A stretch of DNA of 64,000 nucleotides from Anticarsia gemmatalis (Eukaryota; Arthropoda; Insecta; Lepidoptera; Erebidae): assembly GCF_050436995.1 (NCBI RefSeq), contig NC_134747.1, positions 13,709,501 to 13,773,500 on the forward strand, written 5' to 3'. Below, in pieces: positions 57,561 to 64,000 of the stretch; position 1 is the first letter of the stretch, and the number at the start of each line of letters is the position of its first letter. Made by a program: the position numbers and the translations under genes. The notes under the pieces were generated by a model that did not search any database, had not been told where the DNA came from, and saw nothing but the letters and a program-made list of their open reading frames with translations.

Positions 57561-58689
57561 AACTAACATGTTAATGTATCGGCCGTGAAATTGTATTAAA
57601 TAATACTTTGTAATAGATATACAAAAATAGCGTTTGTGTCTAACGAGTGAAAGATCAATTATTGCAATAAACTTTTTTTGAGTTTCAAAGCTTTTACTGC
57701 TTCCTGCAATTTTTATTGCAATCCGCATAGCCACATTTACATGAAAGAAAAACATGCAGTTTTTCACTTTTAGTTATGGCTTATTTCAACCTAACGTCAT
57801 AATACTCATGGTAAACCCATAGTAACCGTAGTAACCTATGGCAAAACCTAAGTAAGTCTAATATCAATAACTGAAAACCTGCAAATTATGTATTTTTCGG
57901 AAAATCTATCTTTTTAATAGTTTGAAATGGAGAAATTATCTCAAAAATCGCACAAACACAGTCACATGTCAAACTTAGTGACGTAATAAAACAGTATATT
58001 GCAAACACGAATAAGAATGATATAACAATTTGCAATATTAATTGATTTGATTCAATCATTAAAACATTTAGCGTTAATGTGTTAATTGTTTGTTTCAATT
58101 CGGCTTGGACATTTATATGATCTGAAAATCTAATAACATTCTTGTTTTAGTATTGTATTTAAAAATAGCAAAGCTTTGAGAAATACAGGAAGATTTGTAC
58201 CTACAAACTTAAATTATTGTTGTTCGAACTCGTAAAAAGTTGGTTTTGAAAAACTATTTTTGAGGGAAGTGCCACAAATACAAGTATTTGTACGATAAAC
58301 AGTAACTAATTAGTGAAAAAAAGATTAAATCAGTTTTTCAAATATAAGTAATTCTTTTCAACTCTTCGAAAGAAAAATTACACATAACAGTTAAAACTAA
58401 CAACATTGATTATGATTCGTAAACGTTTAATCTATTGTTATTATGAAGCACGGTTACAATGCGTTTTTGACTTTTCAATATTAAACTAATCAAAAAATTG
58501 CACAAACTGCATTCTTATCGATAAGAAGTCCCAGCCCTAGTCCCAATTGCACATCGGCACTACAAATGAATCGATAGTGTTACATAAACATGCGTGGGCG
58601 CAGGTCACAGGTTATCGCTCCGTGGCCGTCAAGTGCAATTTAATTTAATCTTCATTAGAACATTGACAGAATTTTCCGTACTAGGTCAA

Positions 58690-58965
58690 TTGATGGTTTA
58701 TAATGTCCTCCTAGCCGATATACGGCTACGGCGGTCAGTTTCATTGAAACTGGCCATCTGTGCAGGACTTTTGTTTATAGTGTCCAAGTGTGTGCACAAT
58801 ACACAGGTACACTCTCTATTCCATCACTCTCATAGTCTGGTGGGACGGATAACCGACACAACCAGTGAGAGGTCAGGCGCAGGACCGACGGCTTTACGTG
58901 CTCTCCGAGGCACGGAGGTCTTCGATCTCAACTTCCCAACTCCGGGCAATCTCTAAAAAATTCTG
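58690..58965 (+). repeat. Dispersed repeat D (GTGCTCTCCGAGGCACGGAG type)
   Basis: GGACTTTTGTTTATAGTGTC CAAGTGTGTGCACAATACAC, then GAGGTCAGGCGCAGGACCGA CGGCTTTACGTGCTCTCCGA GGCACGG. It is common in moth genomes (memory). The 120-residue open frame across it (58594-58956) is therefore not called as a gene. Confidence 0.5.
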
Positions 58966-59854
58966 AGACCTTTCGCACGGCAGCCGCATATACTACCGAC
59001 CGCGCCACTACTAATGATATAAATGCAAAAGTAACTTTGTTTTTATTTATGACGTACCTATTGACACCAACTTAGATGAAATTTTGGTAGTAAGATAGTT
59101 TACGATTCATATGTGGTATTTCTTTCGAAATAAGTTACACCCCAAAGGTTTAAGAAGGTTTATTTTTATTTAAGGAATAGTAATTAGCTGGGTCGTGCTA
59201 TAAAACAGTTTTTTTCTGACTAACCCTGCACTCATTCCGCAAGACAATTCTTGCCTTAGAATCTCCTTTATTCACATAGCTATTGACTTTGATGTCTCAA
59301 ATTATTGATTTAATTGTTGTAATAAGACCAACGTTGTTGTTTGTTGGCGTTCTCTCGTGTCGGAGGCCAAGACACATTTTGGGTCGTTGAGCCAACGGAG
59401 TAAGTAAGTAATAAGACCAGCTGTTCAAGATATTGAAGGACTGACTCTTAAACGCTGTCAATTTTCATTCATCCAGAGATTATACAATACAGTTAAAAAT
59501 AAAACAATGAAACTAATTCATTGAGTAAAGAACAATAAATCTAAATTGATTACAAGGCAGTGCGATGATCTGCGAAGCCAAGAACTAATGACCTCAGTGA
59601 ACTTAGTTTTCCTTAAGAACACGTAAATCGTACTTAATTATTATTTAATTTTATAACTGAATTAGTATAGGATTTATTAATATAATTTAAAGGAATATTG
59701 ATAAATTATAATTGAATTGGTTAAAGGTTAAGCTAGATAAAGTGGTCATTTTGTAATTAATTAATGACTATTTAGGGATTGCTCAAATAAAGCATTTGGT
59801 TATATTTTCATATAATATGACGTCTTTCATTAGCGTGCCGATTTGGATACCCAT

Positions 59855-60065
59855 CCGGATGGTTTATGGATCATCTAACATATAAAATTCTCGCGTCACA
59901 GTTTTCGTTGCCATACTCCTCCGAAACGGCTTGACCGATTCTCATGAAATTTTGTGAGTATATTGAGTAGGTTTGAGAATCGGCCAACATCTATTTTTCA
60001 TATCCATAAGTGATACTTTTTTTTAATTTATATGGTAATACAACGTTTGTCGGGTCAGCTAGTTA
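59855..60065 (+). repeat. Lepidopteran interspersed repeat ending GTCGGGTCAGCTAGTT
   Basis: CTCGCGTCACAGTTTTCGTT GCCATACTCCTCCGAAACGG CTTGACCGATTCTCATGAAA, ending CGTTTGTCGGGTCAGCTAGT. A common lepidopteran repeat; class not certain. Confidence 0.6.
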
Positions 60066-60960
60066 ATCTATAAAGGAGTTGAGGGGAGACTAACAATAAC
60101 ACAATATAAGGCAGAATTTTTTTAAAAATATCTTTCTGTCTTTCGGTTTTTGGTGGTAATAATGGTACTTCATATATTGCTACAAGTGGGAAATATTACT
60201 GACAAAAATAAATATATGTAATGAAAAATACCAGTGTTTCCACAATATCCGGATGAACCCTTTTCCGATTCCAATAAGATGAAATGGTAGCTGTTATACA
60301 AAGTATAAAGTCATTAACAACAAAGTCATCTAAACTAAACATAGTCGATGACTCACTCGCGAAGTCGCAAAGTCGCGTCTGATGGCCATAAAGACCATAT
60401 GTTGGACACACACTATATCTGTGCCTTTAGTGAAAAAGGGTATAAGACCGATTTTGTCGAAAATGCGTTAAGTACACAAAAATGTTTAGAAAAAAATGTT
60501 CTATCAATTGATGAAAACAAATATTGTTTATCTTTAAAAATGCGAAAGTTCGCAATGTGCAAAAAGGTTAACTTACACTTAAAATATCGTGTAATAAAAT
60601 AAAAGTGATATAAGTGCACTCTAATTTCTAAACTCATTTTCGATAAAATCCGACTTATACCGTTTTCACTAGAAACACAAGTTTAGTATTACTATAGTAC
60701 TACTCACTATACTATAGTATAGATATTATTATGTTACCGCATCGATGCGCGAGCGTCATAATGATGTCATGCAAGGGCAGTGACGCACGGACTGTGGAGT
60801 ATGTGTAGTGAATTACTCGATGTCGAGTGCTGTAGTACTAACTGTTATTATGAATCACGGAATTACTTTTCTTATAAAAATTTGCCAATTGTTGAATTAT
60901 CCTATAGACTTAATTAAATAATTTAAGTTGGGAGTTTAAAACAAGCAAGGTTTAACACGC

Positions 60961-61025
60961 TTACCCTCGGTTTCTGAGGTACATTTAGCGGTAGTTTATC
61001 TGTTCAATAGCGTTTAAACTCATAA
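60961..61025 (+). mobile_element. MITE family E, single end
   Basis: TTACCCTCGGTTTCTGAGGT ACATTTAGCGGTAGTTTATC TGTTCAATAGCG; no matching right end nearby, so truncated. Confidence 0.65.
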
Positions 61026-63225
61026 AAAAGGATTAAGGCCTTTTTTACCTTATATTATTTGGAGTTTTTGCGCGTCTTAAGATGGTGTAGCATTATGGTT
61101 GTATTAGTTGTTTGCAAACAAAAGCCTTAGGAATTACACATAAATACAATTTATGAAGACATTGAAAATTCGGATTTTAATTGTGAGATCACTAATTACA
61201 AGCTTAATGAAAAATTAAAGAAATGTTATGATAGCTTTATGTAGTTATAGTACCTATATTACTAATGGGACAATCTTTTCTTCATGATAAAATATAAAAA
61301 TCAAATACCTCTACTTCTAACATAGACCTACATACACAAGTACTTATATACACTTGCTATGACATCCGTGTCGATGCCTCGATGGCACGGCTTCACCGCG
61401 CGCATACCAACTTAGTTTGTCCGAAAGGGCATTATGCGTGTGTATCGATCCATTGAGCATCGCTTACTGTATCTAAGAGGATGTAGAAAAATTGTTTAGT
61501 TTATAAAAATAAATACAAGGAAAAAGGTAAGGCAACTTAACAATTAAAACCTGTGTTTAAATAGTTGGAAGCAAAGCCATTACCTTTGCTTTTCATTGCG
61601 TTTGCTTAACAGGGTACGTTTATATCATACAATAAATATAAGAGTAGTAACTAATACCGGGTTCGGTTATTCTTGTTAAAATAAGACTCATAATATGTCC
61701 TCCCCTTAGTTAAAATTACTTTTAGAAATTACCACACTAGCTGTTTTTACGAGGAAAAAGGATTTTATCCAAATTGATTCATTCGTTTTAATTTGAGAGG
61801 ACAAACAAACAATACAGTTTCTCTTTATCTCACGATCCCCTACTAACGTCATCTCAACTTATCCGTAACTTAACTATCGGTTACAGTAACTTGAGTGAAG
61901 TTAAATAAGACATGGTGTAGGGTTACTGCAGTTATAAGCAAGTGCTCGAGTTACGATGCCTCATCAACAGTTATCAGAGGAGACTGTTTATGTAATACGA
62001 ACTTGTATTGTTGTATGTACTCTTCAAATGAATGAGGAGTCGGTTTTATTATGAAATTTGTTTAGGAAATTATTATTTATATGTTACAAAATGACCTATA
62101 ATAAGAAATCTGCCTATGATGATCATTATCAATCCTGTAATAACTCTAGTATCCATGAATGACTGATAAAACAAATGAATTAAAATTTGCAGTTGCATTC
62201 AACTATGTACACATTTTTTTTTTATTTCGATAACTAATTATGAAAATCTTAAAAAATACTAGGACGATTTTATAAACCTATTCGTAATAAGAAAGTTAAT
62301 TGAATCCCGAATCAAATAAACTAATCCTTTGTGACATAAAATAGTTTCAAAATTATGAAATCGCTAATTATTCAGTTCAAGAATGCTGAATGATGCTCGC
62401 TTGCAAATTCACGACAAAAATCATTAATCAACCGACCGGTGAGAGCAATAGAGTGTCCTGATCTCAATATTTTACAAATCTTACACTTTACCCTAGACTT
62501 ACTTTACCTTAAACTCAATCAAATCAAATAATTAAAGTACCAAGCATTGTACAAAGGCGGTAAGCCACAAGTTTCACTGTGTAGAAAGGCTGGTAATGAG
62601 CGGAAGTGACATCCACGTCCATATAAGTGACCTGCACAGTGCAGACATCGCTCACGTTGCGCAATGCACAGCGGATATCTATTGTGTTATATGATAGACA
62701 TTCTTTTAGAGAAGTAGCTACTAGCTGCTTCGATTATTGTGAAATTTATGATAAATTGTGTAAAGAGAGAAAGAAGTAAGTTTGATTTAGAATTGTGATT
62801 TTTTTTTTTTGTAAAATAAGGGTTTAAGCAATGGTAGAGTTAAGTTCGTAAGTTGATGTCTTCCTGGAGTAGTTTTTGAGTTAAGTCCAAAAGTTGATGT
62901 CTTTTAATGTAGTTTTGGAGAGAGTTATGATAATTGAGTAAACAGAAATAATTGATTTTTTTTACTGCAAAGTTCGAGATTCCCCGTCTTTTTATAGTCT
63001 TTAATATCAATAGTATGGTTAATCCCAAAAAATAATCCTTCAGGTAAATAATTACATTGAAATACTGAAATACGGTTCTAATCACAATATTTATTATAGA
63101 TAAAGTTGCAGTGGATCTAATTAGGCAGCAGTACAGAATGAGCCTAAAAAACGTCTTTATAACAAACATACTGCACCAAAAAACAAGGCCACAAGCATGC
63201 CACAAGTAATGCATAATTAAACTTC

Positions 63226-64000
63226 GACCTGAATGCAGATCTCCTCAATAAACTTGACCGCCTTCTCAACAACTGCATTCGATTCATCTTCAACCTCCGC
63301 AAGTATGATCATATATCTACATATCGCTCCCAGCTTAGGTGGCTGCCCATTCGTGAGCGACGTAATTTACGTGCACTCACGACTCTCTTCTCTTTCCTTA
63401 CTTCTTCTACTCCCCCAGCCTACCTAACTCCTTACTTTCAATATCTGTGTGATAATCACAACCGTAACCTTCGTTCCTCTAATAATCTTCTTCTTCTCTG
63501 CCCTTCACACACTTCTGGGTTTGTCAACTCTTCTTTTCCTGTCCAATCTGTCTTATTGTGGAACGCGCTCCCTCTTGAAATCAGGATGTCCACTAACCGT
63601 CTTACGTTTAAGAGCAAAGTTCGGGATCTCTTGTTAAAACAAGTTGCAGAAACTTCACACTTATCATAGTTTGTATTTATGAATTATATATATATATATA
63701 TATATTTATAAGTATTATATTTAGTTTATAGTATGTTTTTAATATCGTCTATTTAGATAATATATTGATTTATTCGTATTTAATATTTTATCATTATTAA
63801 TAATTATGTATGTATATACTTATCCATATTTATGTACACTCACATGAACCATTGTTATTTATTTGTATACCTCTTTCTCAAATTAATTTTCCTCTTTTAT
63901 TATTTAAGCACCTACTTCATTTAATCTCTGCATCACCCCAAGGTAGACTGGCAGAAAATGCCTTTGGCATTAAGTCCGCCTTTATACAATTTATGTATAA
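63226..64000 (+). mobile_element. LINE 3' end: reverse-transcriptase ORF C-terminus and 3' UTR (5' truncated)
   Basis: An open frame of 147 codons (63226-63669) ends TAG. It reads LLNKLDRLLNNCIRFIFNLR, KYDHISTYRSQLRWLPIRER, then SSFPVQSVLLWNALPLEIRM, FKSKVRDLLLK. R-x2-YDH-x3-YR-x-QL-x-WLP-x-R and LWN-LP-EIR are typical of the region after the reverse transcriptase in Jockey/CR1-type non-LTR elements. An in-frame TAA just before 63226 marks 5' truncation. The 3' UTR has a (TA)n run and ends AATGCCTTTGGCATTAAGTC CGCC. It continues past the window. The lack of stops suggests a fairly recent insertion. Confidence 0.8.
63687..63707 (+). repeat. (TA)n microsatellite in LINE 3' UTR
   Basis: TATATATATATATATATATA right after the LINE stop codon region. 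Confidence 0.9.

Larger units (their letters stand above)
39986..63225. other. Intergenic or intronic, repeat-rich, no gene seen
   Basis: Holds SINE, LINE-tail, MITE and unclassified repeats listed separately. Between them the sequence is AT-rich with no exon I can defend on either strand. Confidence 0.5.

Noticed and set aside
58594..58956. 120-residue open frame
   Set aside because: It lies on a dispersed moth repeat (GTGCTCTCCGAGGCACGG type) and has no family motifs or splice context.
62840..63214. 124-residue minus-strand frame
   Set aside because: AT-rich, Phe/Ile/Leu-heavy composition expected from random AT-rich DNA; no motif, and it abuts the LINE truncation point.

Overview
The window is animal nuclear DNA, almost certainly from a moth (Lepidoptera, noctuid-like). 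It is AT-rich, has spliced genes with long introns, and is littered with tRNA-derived SINEs, small fold-back DNA transposons and LINE tails of a kind I associate with moth genomes. There are no prokaryotic operons and no CRISPR. I cannot name the species.

Region 1 (about 0.1-18.1 kb, + strand) holds most of the gene for the voltage-gated calcium channel beta subunit (Ca-beta). I could trace 12 or 13 exons by protein similarity, splice sites and codon phase. They encode the SH3 core, the HOOK linker, the guanylate-kinase-like (GK) domain and a Gly/Arg/Tyr-rich C-terminal tail. The 5' end lies at or beyond the left edge. The most striking point is a duplicated GK exon (10312-10435 and 10452-10560). 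The two copies are separated by only 16 nt, share the same phase and encode different GK segments, so they should be mutually exclusive. A 21-nt HOOK microexon (7869-7889) and several same-phase tail exons suggest more isoform choice.

Region 2 (about 18.1-24.9 kb, - strand) holds a convergent gene of four coding exons for a 266-residue protein with two tandem Ras-association domains and a proline-rich tail. It is most likely the orthologue of Drosophila rau, which acts in receptor tyrosine kinase/Ras signalling. The 3' ends of the two genes face each other, and candidate poly(A) signals lie within about 120 bp.

Region 3 (about 25-63.2 kb) has no convincing protein-coding exon. It is intergenic or unseen intron, filled with SINE fragments, MITEs with terminal inverted repeats, LINE 3' tails, a tandem duplication, a perfect 48-bp palindrome and a 494-bp long-inverted-repeat element with three internal hairpins. 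The right edge (63226-64000) is the 3' end of a LINE with an open reverse-transcriptase C-terminal frame.

I found no new multi-gene system. The best candidates for undescribed biology are the paired GK exons, the tail exon choices, the multi-hairpin element at 51.8-52.3 kb, and a small uncharacterised open frame in a Ca-beta intron (13009-13176).
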